Below the pieces are notes generated by a model, which saw only the letters and a program-made list of their open reading frames with translations, made no database searches and was not told the DNA's origin. Below are positions 1-7,215 of a stretch of 17,688 nucleotides of DNA, one piece after another. How positions within the stretch are numbered: the stretch's first letter is position 1; the number at the start of each line of letters is the position of its first letter. The DNA comes from Spirochaetaceae bacterium (lineage in GTDB: Bacteria; Spirochaetota; Spirochaetia; DSM-27196; SLST01). The position numbers and the translations under genes were made by a program. Location: contig SKVA01000445.1 in NCBI GenBank assembly GCA_007129695.1, positions 1 to 17,688 of the forward strand. The letters are read 5' to 3'.

Positions 1-2
1 AG

Positions 3-143
3 CTCTCTCCGCAGCTCATCGAGCTCAAGGAGGCGCTTGAGATCCGTGACACGGTCCTCGTCGGAGACCTTCTGGAGTACGAGATCGCGCCAAAACTGCA
101 GGATCTCACCGAGATCGTCCCCGACGCCAGGGAGACCTCATGA
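3..143 (+). CDS. C-terminal fragment of an unidentified protein
   Basis: An open frame enters from the left edge, with its first whole codon at position 3, and runs 46 codons to TGA at 141-143. It is charged and probably helical, rich in Leu, Glu and Ile, with a stretch reading VGDLLEYEIAPKL. It has no membrane segment or cysteine. Its stop overlaps the start of the PilZ gene as ATGA (140-143), which indicates translational coupling and supports this frame as the real one. Codon use matches the genes that follow. I do not recognise the family from this fragment. The coupling suggests it belongs to the PilZ-tsaE-tsaB transcription unit. Confidence 0.6.
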   Translation, partial: LSPQLIELKEALEIRDTVLVGDLLEYEIAPKLQDLTEIVPDARETS

Positions 144-1219
144 GGGTGCTCCTCCAGCAGGATATCCAGTTCTTCGCGCAGCCCGATCCCGCCCAGACGA
201 CGATCACCCTGGCTGTGTTCGGCGCGCTGATCGTCTTTGGCGTCGTGATCGCCGTCATCAACTCGCGCCGCGGGAAGTCGGGCGGCGCCGGAACCGGAAG
301 CCTGAGCCGGATTGCGAAACGGATGGGGCTCAGTCCCGAGCAGCGCGCCGCGCTCAAGGAGCTCGCGCGCAACCAGAGGCTTCAGAACCCTCAGAGACTG
401 CTGACCAACCCGGCGTATCTCAATCACGCGCTGAAACGACGGCTCGATCAGATCGATGTGCTCGACGAACCCGAACCGGCGCGCGAGGCCCGCAAGGCGC
501 TGCTGCTGTCGGCGAAGCGCACGATCCAGAACGCGAGCGCGAACCTGAAGGTCCTCTCTTCGACGCGCCATATCCGGGTCGGTCAGGCGATCAGGTTCAC
601 CGATGCCGACGGGACATCCAGCGACGTGCTCGTCGCGTCCAACGTCCACAACGGGCTCGGCGTCGAGTTGCCACGATCCCGCCGCTCATCGTCTTCGACC
701 TATCCCAAAGGCACGCAGCTGAGCGTCGACGTTGTGATGGACAATGCGCAGCTCTACACCTTCAAGACCAGGGTCGTCGGTTACAACAACGCCCGAGGCG
801 CGTCGGTGATGTACCTCGAGCACGCGTCGAATGTGCGCCAGACTCAGAAGCGTCGTTCGCCGCGGCGCGAGTACGACAGCCCCTGCTACTTCTTCCCGGT
901 CACCGTCATCACCGTCGGCAAGGGCCGCCGCGCCAAAACTCAGGCGTTCGTCAACAAGAACCAGCGCTTGTTCGGCCGGTTCGAGGACCTGAGCGCGGGC
1001 GGCTGCGCGATCCGGACCCAGTCTCCCCTTGCAGCCGGAAGCATTCTGAAGATCGACTTCGAGGGCATCGACGGCGCGCGGACGAGCGTATTCGGGATGG
1101 TTCGGCACGTCGAACGCCAGCGCGCGCGCGGCCGTTTGATGCACATCAAGTTCACCAGGGTTTCGCGCAAGCACCTGAACCAGATCCAGACCTACGTGTA
1201 CGGCATCGCCGAAAGCTGA
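140..1219 (+). CDS. Membrane-anchored PilZ-domain protein, putative c-di-GMP receptor
   Basis: 359 aa. Residues about 21-41 form one hydrophobic segment followed by Arg/Lys, so the protein is probably anchored in the inner membrane with its bulk in the cytoplasm. Residues about 55-135 look helical. Residues about 143-232 look like the beta domain that precedes PilZ in YcgR-like proteins. The PilZ domain spans about 235-355. It shows both c-di-GMP contact motifs: RxxxR at R239-R243 and DxSxxG at D283, S285 and G288. PilZ domains of this type bind cyclic di-GMP and alter motility or surface behaviour; the partner here is unknown. The ATG overlaps the previous stop (ATGA) and has a good Shine-Dalgarno, AGGGAG at 129-134. 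The flagellar operon 1.6 kb away makes a motility role plausible, but that is inference. Confidence 0.85.
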   Translation: MRVLLQQDIQFFAQPDPAQTTITLAVFGALIVFGVVIAVINSRRGKSGGAGTGSLSRIAKRMGLSPEQRAALKELARNQRLQNPQRLLTNPAYLNHALKRRLDQIDVLDEPEPAREARKALLLSAKRTIQNASANLKVLSSTRHIRVGQAIRFTDADGTSSDVLVASNVHNGLGVELPRSRRSSSSTYPKGTQLSVDVVMDNAQLYTFKTRVVGYNNARGASVMYLEHASNVRQTQKRRSPRREYDSPCYFFPVTVITVGKGRRAKTQAFVNKNQRLFGRFEDLSAGGCAIRTQSPLAAGSILKIDFEGIDGARTSVFGMVRHVERQRARGRLMHIKFTRVSRKHLNQIQTYVYGIAES

Positions 1220-1248
1220 GAGCCGACGTACCCGCTGCTCGGTCAGGC

Positions 1249-1277
1249 TTGACGCGCAAGCCGATTGCGATGATGAT
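1249..1277 (+). promoter_or_regulatory. Possible sigma70-like promoter for the small ORF-tsaE-tsaB unit
   Basis: The 64-base gap after the PilZ gene holds TTGACG (1249-1254), a 17-base spacer and GATGAT (1272-1277). The -35 matches consensus at 5 of 6 positions and the -10 at 4 of 6. Only 6 bases separate the -10 from the ATG at 1284, so a transcript would begin at or next to the start codon. No Shine-Dalgarno is visible upstream of 1284. This is a weaker version of the spacing seen before trxB, nagZ, mrfA and glgC. Read-through from the PilZ gene is an equally good explanation. Confidence 0.35.
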
Positions 1278-1283
1278 CAGATA

Positions 1284-1544
1284 ATGGATCGTATTGAGCT
1301 CGTAGACATCGCACGCGTCGACTCTCTGATTCTCTACCGCGCCGTCTACACGGCAGTCGCCAGGATCACCGTCGACGGTTCTGCAACCAGAACAGACGTC
1401 GAGTTCGTCGTCGAACACGATGCGCTCGGAGGTATCACTGTCACGGTCGGCCCCCGACCGCGCGACGGGTCACTCGACCGGCTCATCGCCGACCGACTCG
1501 CCGATCAAGTGCGTGAGCTGCACGCGACCGGCGGCCTGCCCTGA
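1284..1544 (+). CDS. Small conserved-looking hypothetical protein upstream of tsaE
   Basis: 86 aa, not recognised. It has no signal peptide, membrane segment or cysteine. The first two thirds alternate hydrophobic and polar residues, as in a small beta-rich domain, and the last third (about 60-82) could form an amphipathic helix. Support for it being real comes from position and codon use. It starts at ATG 64 bases after the PilZ gene, and its TGA (1542-1544) overlaps the inferred CTG start of tsaE (1541-1543), so the two would be translated in tandem. No Shine-Dalgarno precedes the ATG. An alternative is that a -1 frameshift near its stop fuses it to TsaE. I assign no function. Confidence 0.6.
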   Translation: MDRIELVDIARVDSLILYRAVYTAVARITVDGSATRTDVEFVVEHDALGGITVTVGPRPRDGSLDRLIADRLADQVRELHATGGLP

Positions 1545-1972
1545 CCTTCACTACCCGTTCGCACGACGACACAGCAGAACTCGGAAGGCGTATCGGGGAC
1601 CGGCTCGAGCGCGGCGACGTCGTGCTTCTGTCCGGAGGCATCGGGGCGGGAAAGACCGTGCTCGCGAAAGCGATCGGTGCCAGCCTGGGCATCGCGGAGA
1701 CGATGACGAGTCCGACGTTTACGATCGTTCAGGAGTACGTCGGCACCGCGCCGGTGCTCCACGTCGATCTCTACCGGATATCGTCCGACGACGAGTTCGA
1801 CCAGCTCGGCCTCGAGGAGTCGATGCGGCGGTCGGTCACACTCATCGAGTGGCCCGAGCACGCTCACCGCGCGCTTCCGGTCGACGCGCACCGGATCACG
1901 ATCACCATCGCCGACGACGGATCGCGGACGATCGACGTGCCCGACGCACTGCTCCAGGACCAAGCCCGATGA
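1541..1972 (+). CDS. tsaE: tRNA t6A biosynthesis ATPase TsaE
   Basis: 143 aa if started at CTG 1541. TsaE is the small P-loop ATPase that works with TsaB and TsaD to put threonylcarbamoyl on A37 of ANN-decoding tRNAs in the cytoplasm. Visible motifs are the Walker A GGIGAGKT (about 32-39), the family motif TSPTF, HVDLYRI, and LIEWPEH near two thirds of the length. The frame is closed by TGA at 1514-1516, and no ATG or TTG lies between there and the Walker A. The first GTG (1622) would remove the N-terminal strand and helix that TsaE needs. CTG at 1541 restores the normal N-terminus and overlaps the preceding stop as CTGA. Its stop overlaps the tsaB start as ATGA. Identity is secure; the start is inferred. 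Confidence 0.9.
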   Translation: MTFTTRSHDDTAELGRRIGDRLERGDVVLLSGGIGAGKTVLAKAIGASLGIAETMTSPTFTIVQEYVGTAPVLHVDLYRISSDDEFDQLGLEESMRRSVTLIEWPEHAHRALPVDAHRITITIADDGSRTIDVPDALLQDQAR

Positions 1973-2763
1973 CGCGCAGCAGCCAACCGCCGCAGAGCAT
2001 CCTTGCGATCGACACCGCCACCGACGTTCTGTCGGTCACGCTGTGGATTCGATCGGGTCGGCACTCCGGGCAATGGACCGAACGCTGCGACGCGGGCTTG
2101 CGCCACACCGAACGCCTGATGGCGATCGTCGCCCGGCTGCTCTCGGGCGCGGGGATCACCCCGCACGATCTGTCGCTGGTCGCGTGCATGCGCGGCCCGG
2201 GATCGTTTACGGGGCTTCGAATCGGGATGGCGAGTGCGAAGGGGCTCGCGGCGGCGATCCGCCGTCCGGACCAGCCGCTCCCGGTCGTATCGGTGCCGAC
2301 GCTCGAGTGCATCGCGAGCGGCTTGCACGCAGCGAACAGGATACCGGCGGCGATCGCGCTCCCGGTCATCGACGGGAGGAAGCACCGCTACTACGGCGCA
2401 TGCCTTCGCGTCGACTCCGGAGGTGTCGGCAGACTTACCGACGACCTCGACCTCTGCGCGTCCGACATGGTCGCTGCGGCGCGTTCGGCGGTCGCCGCGG
2501 CGGCTTCCTCCTGGAGATCGCTACCGTTCGTCGTAACAGGCCCGCACGCCGACGGCTTTCTGGCCGAACTGACCGATCAGACGCGCGCCGGGATCGTCCT
2601 GGATCTGAGGGCGCGCGCGGGCTGGTCTGCTGAGCTATCGCGGCTTGCCGCGCTGCGCGCGGAGCGCGGAGAGTACGATCGCGAAGACGCAGGCCCCGAC
2701 TACGTGCGCAGCAGCGACGCCGAGCTATCGATCCAGACGCGCTCAAACCCCTTGGGCGCGTAG
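1969..2763 (+). CDS. tsaB: tRNA t6A biosynthesis protein TsaB
   Basis: 264 aa, within the usual size range for TsaB. TsaB is an ASKHA-fold protein that partners TsaD, the catalytic subunit, and TsaE in forming N6-threonylcarbamoyladenosine on tRNA. The N-terminus carries ILAIDTATDVLSVTL (about 11-25), and the family signature RGPGSFTGLRIG lies at 75-86. The metal-binding HxxxH of TsaD is absent, as expected for TsaB. The ATG at 1969 overlaps the tsaE stop as ATGA, so translation is probably coupled; a weak AGGA lies ten bases upstream. A larger open frame continues upstream in the same phase, but it is noncoding read-through over tsaE. This is the last gene of the rightward unit. Confidence 0.92.
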   Translation: MTRSSQPPQSILAIDTATDVLSVTLWIRSGRHSGQWTERCDAGLRHTERLMAIVARLLSGAGITPHDLSLVACMRGPGSFTGLRIGMASAKGLAAAIRRPDQPLPVVSVPTLECIASGLHAANRIPAAIALPVIDGRKHRYYGACLRVDSGGVGRLTDDLDLCASDMVAAARSAVAAAASSWRSLPFVVTGPHADGFLAELTDQTRAGIVLDLRARAGWSAELSRLAALRAERGEYDREDAGPDYVRSSDAELSIQTRSNPLGA

Positions 2764-2824
2764 TACCGAGCCGGCGATGCCGTCCGGGAGTCTCCGCGCG
2801 GCTGGTGGAACTCGATAGTCGAGT
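2764..2824. terminator. Convergent gap between tsaB and csrA with weak hairpins
   Basis: About 60 bases separate the tsaB and csrA stop codons. They contain a short inverted repeat CGGC-GAT-GCCG (2772-2782) and a perfect 6-base repeat ACTCGA-TAG-TCGAGT (2810-2824) that touches the csrA stop. Neither has a T-run, so they are not good intrinsic terminators. They could pause polymerase from both directions or block 3' decay. A terminator is expected here because the operons converge, but the sequence evidence is weak. Confidence 0.3.
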
Positions 2825-3069
2825 CAGCCCTCGTCGGGGTCGGCACGCCTGCGCTGCGGGATCGACGGTAGCGTTGCCGGGGCGGAACTCTGCGCGGCCG
2901 CGCGGTTTTCCTCCTGGATCGCCTGGTAGACCTCGTGGCGGTAGACCTTGACCTCGCGCGGAGCGTCGATGCCCAGTTTGACCTGGTCGCCCTTGATCTC
3001 CACGATCGACACTTCGATCGAGTCGCCGATCACGATCCGCTCGTTCAGGCGGCGAGCGAGAATCAGCAT
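2824..3069 (-). CDS. csrA: Carbon storage / translational regulator CsrA
   Basis: 81 aa. CsrA is a homodimeric beta-sheet protein that binds GGA motifs in mRNA leaders and blocks or modulates translation. The sequence begins MLILARRLNERIVIGD, and the RNA-binding patch near GIDAPREVKVYRHEVY (33-48) includes the key R44; L4 is also present. N55 is present, a position implicated in FliW control of Bacillus CsrA. The last 20-odd residues are a Pro/Arg/Asp-rich tail longer than in the shortest CsrA proteins. The ATG overlaps the fliW stop by one base (TGATG), with a Shine-Dalgarno GGGAG six bases upstream. It is the last gene of the flagellar operon, so its level follows that of flgK, flgL and fliW. 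Confidence 0.96.
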   Translation of the reverse strand: MLILARRLNERIVIGDSIEVSIVEIKGDQVKLGIDAPREVKVYRHEVYQAIQEENRAAAQSSAPATLPSIPQRRRADPDEG

Positions 3070-3512
3070 CAGCGACTCCCCGCCTTCGCAAGCTCATCAA
3101 GAATGTAGTGCTTGATCTGCCACTGCGGGTTCAGTGAGATCGCCTGCTTGCCGAGCCGTCGCACGCGGTTCACAATCACCGGCCCCTGCAGGTTCGCGCT
3201 GATCCGGCTCTCATCCTCCGGGATCGTCACTATCGCGAACGCGAGGATGTCCTGTTCGTCCTCATAGCCGATCGCCTCCAGGTCATCGTCCGACACGTCG
3301 AGCACATAGTCGCTTCGAAGGTCGTACGGGTTGAGCAGGATGAACGCGATCTGCTCGTCCTCGATGCTCTGAAGCCAGTAGAAACCCGACTGGAGCGCGT
3401 CGAGCAACGCGTACTCGTGAAGGCCTTCAAACCCGAACAGTCCCACGGGAAAGCGAATGAGTTGGCGCTCCTCGACCTCGATCGGACCGTATGGCTTGGT
3501 TGAGATCCTCAT
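3069..3512 (-). CDS. fliW: Flagellar assembly factor FliW
   Basis: 147 aa, typical length. FliW is a cytoplasmic protein that binds CsrA allosterically and relieves its repression; in Bacillus it is released from FliW-flagellin complexes when flagellin is secreted. Family features visible are the N-terminal TKPYGPIEV strand, IRFPVGLFGFE (about 19-29), the central FILLNPYDLRSDY, and the C-terminal region ending QWQIKHYILDEL. The ATG has a good Shine-Dalgarno, GAGG, five bases upstream and lies 2 bases after the flgL stop. It overlaps csrA downstream by one base, which would keep the regulator and its antagonist in fixed ratio. No flagellin gene is in the window. Confidence 0.95.
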   Translation of the reverse strand: MRISTKPYGPIEVEERQLIRFPVGLFGFEGLHEYALLDALQSGFYWLQSIEDEQIAFILLNPYDLRSDYVLDVSDDDLEAIGYEDEQDILAFAIVTIPEDESRISANLQGPVIVNRVRRLGKQAISLNPQWQIKHYILDELAKAGSR

Positions 3513-3514
3513 GG

Positions 3515-4762
3515 CTACCTCAGGAAGTCGAGCAGCGTCGGCTGGATGACGCGCGCCGCCGCGCCGAGCGCCGCACGATGCGTGTACTCGAGCATCCGAA
3601 GCCGCGTGATCGCTTCGGTCAGATCGACGTCGACCTCATTCGAGTAGCGACGCGTTATCTCCGGGATCGTGCTCTGGGTGCGCTCGAACGCGAGCGACAG
3701 CCGCTCGTCGTACGATCCGAGCTGTCCGAGCCGCCCGAGCAGGTTCGACAGAGAAGTGTCGATCCCTCCGAGCGCGCGACCACCGATGTCGAGCGTATCT
3801 CCGGCGACCAGCTGATCGCGGAGCGTGATCAACGTATCGAACATCGACCCGCCGAACACGCGCGCCGACGACGCGATGTTCTGCGGAGGTGCGTTGCCGA
3901 AGTCGTTGAGGATTCCCAGGTCGCGAAGAACCGTGCCGTCGGGGCCTTCGTCGATCCAGAGCTGGTGCGGCGACGTGCCTTCGAGCACCAGGCTGTTCTG
4001 GATCGGGTCGAGCCTCGCGCGCACCGGCGCACCCGAGTCGTTGATCTTGCCGATGATCGAGAATACGTTGTCACCGGTGCGCAGTTGCACCTCGACGCCG
4101 TCGACGGTGATCGTCGCGTCCTGCTGTACAACGTACGCGGTCGCGTCAACGCTGCTGTAAATCTGCTGGTGCTCGGCCCAGAACACCTTGTTGCCCGCGA
4201 AGTTCAGCGGTATGTAGCTTCCGTCGGCTATCTCTGCGCGGCCTTCGGAGATCGACCCAAGGTACTGCACCTGCGTTATGACCGGCTGATCGAAGCCGTC
4301 GAGGCGACCTTCGATCGGCCGGAACGGGAGCGTCTTGGTCCGGTCGCCGGCGAAGATCATCGCGCCATCGCCGCCGCGCGCGTTCGCGGTCTCTACCAGA
4401 TGGTTCAGCAACTGGTTGATCTCTGCGGCCATCACGCGTGTGTCGTCGCGACTGTAGGTCCCCTGCGCACCCTGGAGCGCGAGCTCGCGTGCACGCTGAA
4501 GGACGTTCACCGCCTCCTGCATGTACCCTTCGCTCTCCCGGTGACGCAACTGTGCGGTTTCGATGTTGTTGGAGTACCGGTTGAGTCGCGTCAGATAGCT
4601 GTCGTGGCGGGTCGCCTTCGCCGCGGCGGCAGGATCCGCACGCAGCTCGTGCAGCCGCGACTGACTCGCTATCTGGTTCTGCACGCGAAGGAGCTCTGCC
4701 TCGCGACGGCGGGCGTGGTACTGCATGTCGTCATTCGGTAGATTCGTGCTTATGCGCTGCAT
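3515..4762 (-). CDS. flgL: Flagellar hook-associated protein 3 (FlgL)
   Basis: 415 aa, longer than the roughly 300-aa enteric FlgL. FlgL is the second hook-filament junction protein, exported by the flagellar type III apparatus and placed between FlgK and the flagellin filament. The N-terminus (about 1-130) is a flagellin-like helical region with RISTNLPNDDMQYHA and a heptad-rich stretch. The C-terminus (about 365-415) is the matching helix, ending VIQPTLLDFLR. The middle carries TITVDGVEVQLRTGDNVF, which resembles the flagellin hook IN motif and accounts for part of the extra length. The start has Shine-Dalgarno GGGAG eight bases upstream, inside the end of flgK, and lies 3 bases after the flgK stop. 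There is no signal peptide, as expected for type III export. Confidence 0.93.
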   Translation of the reverse strand: MQRISTNLPNDDMQYHARRREAELLRVQNQIASQSRLHELRADPAAAAKATRHDSYLTRLNRYSNNIETAQLRHRESEGYMQEAVNVLQRARELALQGAQGTYSRDDTRVMAAEINQLLNHLVETANARGGDGAMIFAGDRTKTLPFRPIEGRLDGFDQPVITQVQYLGSISEGRAEIADGSYIPLNFAGNKVFWAEHQQIYSSVDATAYVVQQDATITVDGVEVQLRTGDNVFSIIGKINDSGAPVRARLDPIQNSLVLEGTSPHQLWIDEGPDGTVLRDLGILNDFGNAPPQNIASSARVFGGSMFDTLITLRDQLVAGDTLDIGGRALGGIDTSLSNLLGRLGQLGSYDERLSLAFERTQSTIPEITRRYSNEVDVDLTEAITRLRMLEYTHRAALGAAARVIQPTLLDFLR

Positions 4763-4765
4763 CTA

Positions 4766-6643
4766 CTACACTCCCATCCGGTTGATTATCGTGTCGAGCA
4801 TCCGGTCGACTTCCGATATGAAGCGCGCTGCGGCCGCGTAGCCGTGCTGGAACTTGATCATCTGCGCGATCTCTTCGTCTATGTTGACGCCGCTGATACT
4901 CGCGCGCGTATCGGTGAGGTCTTTCATGATCGCATTCTGGGTCGCGAGCGAAATTTCGGCCTCGCTCCCTTTGAGCGCGACGGTAGCGACCGTATCCGCG
5001 AAATAGTCGTCGAAGCTGTAGATCTGCCCGACCATGACCGGCTGGTTGCGGATCGACGCGATCCGAAGCGCGGCCGAGCCGTCACCGGGATTCCCCGGAC
5101 GGCCCGCATCGCCAAGACTGGCCGCGATCGCGGCCGGCTGACGAACCAGATCGGGGTTCACGCCGATCCAGCCCGAAGGGTGCGCGAGGGGAGCGACCGC
5201 AAACTCCAGGTCACCACCGCGAAGCAGGTTTACCGCGTCGGGCTGATCCCAGCTGAACGCATTGTCGGGTCCCGAGCCCTGAAGGATCCCGGCGTAACCG
5301 ACCAGAAACTGACCGGTATCCTCGACGTAGCGGATCACGAAGTCGGGGTTCTCGGGGATCTCGGCCGGCGCTGCTTTGAGCGTCAGGCGCCCGTTCCCGT
5401 CGATTCGTGCGACGACCTCGCTCGCGGAGAAGTTGATCCGGTTCACGACGTCGGCGACCGTATCGGTCGCCGAGTAGTCGATCGTCACGATCCCGCGCGG
5501 CCCCGACAGCGTCATCGTACCGGCAAGACCTATCTGTTGCTGCGGGTCGAGCCTGTTGGTCCCCGTGATCCGGAAGATGTAGCTCGAGTCGAACTGCCCG
5601 TCGCCGTTGCGATCGTAGTTCCCGAGCGCGTTCGCGACGAACGGATACTCGACGAAGAAGTCGCGGCCGCTGCTGCCGTCGAGTCCGTACCCGCTCCGGT
5701 GAACTTCGTTCACCAGGTCGACGAAGTTCACGGCCATATTGTCGAGTCCCTGGATCTCTTCCCTGATGTCGACGTCGCGTAGCTCGACAAGCGCGGCGAG
5801 CTCTCCCGATGCGAACCGGGCCGTCTCTCCGCCCTGCGCCCAGCTCACGCGAGAGAAGCCTTCGTTTGCGGGGTCACGCGCGGTCGCAAGCGCGATCGCG
5901 ACGCCACCCTGCACCAGCTGATGCCCGCCGGTATGGACGTTGAACTCATCTGGGTCGCTCGTGTTGATCGTCACGTCGATGAGGCGCGAGAGCTCTTCTA
6001 CGCGCAGATCGCGCTGATCGCGCCAGTCGTTCGGGTTGTCGCCGGCGGCCTCCACCTTGACGATCTCGCGGTTGAGTGCCGCGATCTCACGGGTCAGCAC
6101 GTTGACCTGAGCCACGGTGGTCTTGATCTCGTCTTCGAGCATCGAGCGGATCTGCTCCAGACTCTGGTAGCGCAGCTGAATCGCCTCCACCAGCCCCTGC
6201 CCGCGGGAGAGTACCTGCTGGCGCGCCGAAATCTGCTCTGGAAAGAGACTCAGCTCCTGCCACGAATCCCAGAAGCGGTCCATCAGCGTGCGCACCGACA
6301 CGTCGGTCGGCTCGTTGTAGACCTGCTCGAGCATCCGGATGTAGTCGTTGCGGCTCTCCCAGTACCCCTGGTCGCTCGACTGAGATACGATTCGTCCTTC
6401 GAGCAGCATGTCGCGGATCCGTTCGATGCGGACGATGTCGACGCCCTGTCCGATCTGTCCCGGCGTGTTCGCCCGGTTGAGCTGCGGCCGGTAGAGAGGA
6501 TCGGTCGGCGCAAAGGAGACGCGCTGCCGGCTGTACCCTTCGACCGACGCGTTGCCCAAGTTGTGCCCGACCGTCTGAAGCCCGCGACTGTGCGCAAAAA
6601 GGCTTCGCTTGCCCAGTTCGATTCCAGAAAACGTGGATTGCAT
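4766..6643 (-). CDS. flgK: Flagellar hook-associated protein 1 (FlgK)
   Basis: 625 aa. FlgK is the first hook-filament junction protein, sitting directly on the hook. The N-terminus matches the flagellar rod/hook family: SGIELGKRSLFAHSRGLQTV, then GHNLGNASVEGYSRQRV at about 27-43. The C-terminus has the matching Flg_bbr_C type helix, GVNIDEEIAQMIKFQHGYA and DRMLDTIINRMGV. A central region near residue 400 (GTMTLSGPRGIVTIDY) resembles a hook IN insertion. Residues about 140-220 look like a coiled coil. The Shine-Dalgarno AGGAG overlaps the flgN stop codon, so flgN and flgK are probably translationally coupled. The order chaperone, FlgK, FlgL is conserved in many flagellates. Confidence 0.95.
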   Translation of the reverse strand: MQSTFSGIELGKRSLFAHSRGLQTVGHNLGNASVEGYSRQRVSFAPTDPLYRPQLNRANTPGQIGQGVDIVRIERIRDMLLEGRIVSQSSDQGYWESRNDYIRMLEQVYNEPTDVSVRTLMDRFWDSWQELSLFPEQISARQQVLSRGQGLVEAIQLRYQSLEQIRSMLEDEIKTTVAQVNVLTREIAALNREIVKVEAAGDNPNDWRDQRDLRVEELSRLIDVTINTSDPDEFNVHTGGHQLVQGGVAIALATARDPANEGFSRVSWAQGGETARFASGELAALVELRDVDIREEIQGLDNMAVNFVDLVNEVHRSGYGLDGSSGRDFFVEYPFVANALGNYDRNGDGQFDSSYIFRITGTNRLDPQQQIGLAGTMTLSGPRGIVTIDYSATDTVADVVNRINFSASEVVARIDGNGRLTLKAAPAEIPENPDFVIRYVEDTGQFLVGYAGILQGSGPDNAFSWDQPDAVNLLRGGDLEFAVAPLAHPSGWIGVNPDLVRQPAAIAASLGDAGRPGNPGDGSAALRIASIRNQPVMVGQIYSFDDYFADTVATVALKGSEAEISLATQNAIMKDLTDTRASISGVNIDEEIAQMIKFQHGYAAAARFISEVDRMLDTIINRMGV

Positions 6644-6651
6644 AGCCTCTC

Positions 6652-7140
6652 CTACAGGTGCCGGTCAACGACGAGCGCGCTCGAGTCAGCCGGCGATCGC
6701 CTCCCGCACCGCGAATAGATCGTACCCTTCTGATCGGGGAACACCTCGTGCAGGAGCGCGTTGGTAGTGCGTACGTGGCCGCTTACGTACGCGTCGAGCT
6801 GCTCGGTCCTGCCTTTTGCACCGAGCGTCGCGACCTGGAGCGCGCGCGTGCACGCAAGGAGCTCGGCGCGTTCGCCTTCGGGAGCCTTCGCGATCAGCTC
6901 CCCGATCCCGGCTTCGACGGCAACCCCGAACCGGGCACACGCGTCGGCGAACACGACGACGCGCTCCTGCTCGACCGCGGCGATCTCCTGACTCGCTGCC
7001 TCAAGCAACCGTATCAGCCGCTCGAGCGACGCCCAGTCGCGCTCGAGGATCGCGCCCTGCAGCGCGCCCTGAGCGTCGGCAAACGAGGCAATCTGTTCGG
7101 TTTCGAGCGCGATCAGCGCCTTGAGTCGATCCAACGACAT
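6652..7140 (-). CDS. flgN: FlgN-type flagellar export chaperone
   Basis: 162 aa, mostly alpha-helical and rich in Ala, Glu and Leu, with helices at about 3-45, 48-72 and 75-135. FlgN holds the C-terminal helices of FlgK and FlgL in the cytoplasm before type III export. FlgN proteins vary a lot, so the call rests on length, the coiled-coil nature, the N-terminal pattern (short helix, then LERLIRLLEAASQEIAAVEQ), and the position just before flgK. The last 25 or so residues are polar and basic. ATG 7140 is the first gene of the leftward operon; GGGGG upstream is only a poor Shine-Dalgarno. The stop lies 8 bases before flgK. Confidence 0.8.
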   Translation of the reverse strand: MSLDRLKALIALETEQIASFADAQGALQGAILERDWASLERLIRLLEAASQEIAAVEQERVVVFADACARFGVAVEAGIGELIAKAPEGERAELLACTRALQVATLGAKGRTEQLDAYVSGHVRTTNALLHEVFPDQKGTIYSRCGRRSPADSSALVVDRHL

Positions 7141-7163
7141 TGTACCCCCGGTCTCTCTCCTTC

Positions 7164-7192
7164 AGTATCGGAGCATTTCGCTGTGCGATAAA
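7164..7192 (-). promoter_or_regulatory. Candidate promoter of the flgN-flgK-flgL-fliW-csrA operon
   Basis: The only noncoding space before flgN is the 75-base gap shared with trxB (7141-7215). Read leftward it contains TTTATC (7187-7192), a 17-base spacer and GATACT (7164-7169), a weak sigma70-like pair (3 of 6 and 4 of 6). The -10 lies within GCTCCGATACT, which shares CCGATA with the sigma28 (FliA) -10, but a TAAA -35 at the right distance is missing. A start near 7157 would leave a leader of about 17 bases. The promoter must lie in this gap if the operon starts at flgN; which sigma factor uses it is uncertain. Confidence 0.3.
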
Positions 7193-7201
7193 GCCGATGC
7201 C

Positions 7202-7210
7202 TGCTATAGT
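7202..7210 (+). promoter_or_regulatory. Extended -10 promoter for trxB
   Basis: TGCTATAGT reads as an extended -10 element: TG, one base, then TATAGT (5 of 6 to TATAAT). No convincing -35 is found 16-18 bases upstream, which is acceptable for extended -10 promoters. The box ends 5 bases before ATG 7216 and 17 bases before GTG 7228. Transcription starting near 7217 would leave either a leaderless ATG or a very short leader before the GTG. The core CTATAG is palindromic and also offers a TATAGC on the minus strand. Confidence 0.5.
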
Positions 7211-7215
7211 CGGCA

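Noticed and set aside
37..1284. 415-codon open frame overlapping the PilZ gene
   Set aside because: Same strand, different phase. The product is Arg/Pro-rich low-complexity sequence, while the other frame encodes a full PilZ motif set and couples to its neighbours.
1420..1968. N-terminal extension of the tsaB frame
   Set aside because: The frame is open far upstream but covers tsaE and the small ORF out of phase. The ATG at 1969 gives a normal TsaB N-terminus with an ATGA overlap.
2810..2824. Inverted repeat ACTCGA-TAG-TCGAGT as a strong terminator
   Set aside because: The stem is only 6 bp with a 3-base loop and no T-run. It is kept only as a weak element of the convergent gap.
3491..4741. 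416-codon open frame on the plus strand
   Set aside because: Antisense to flgL, which has clear N- and C-terminal family features and a Shine-Dalgarno.
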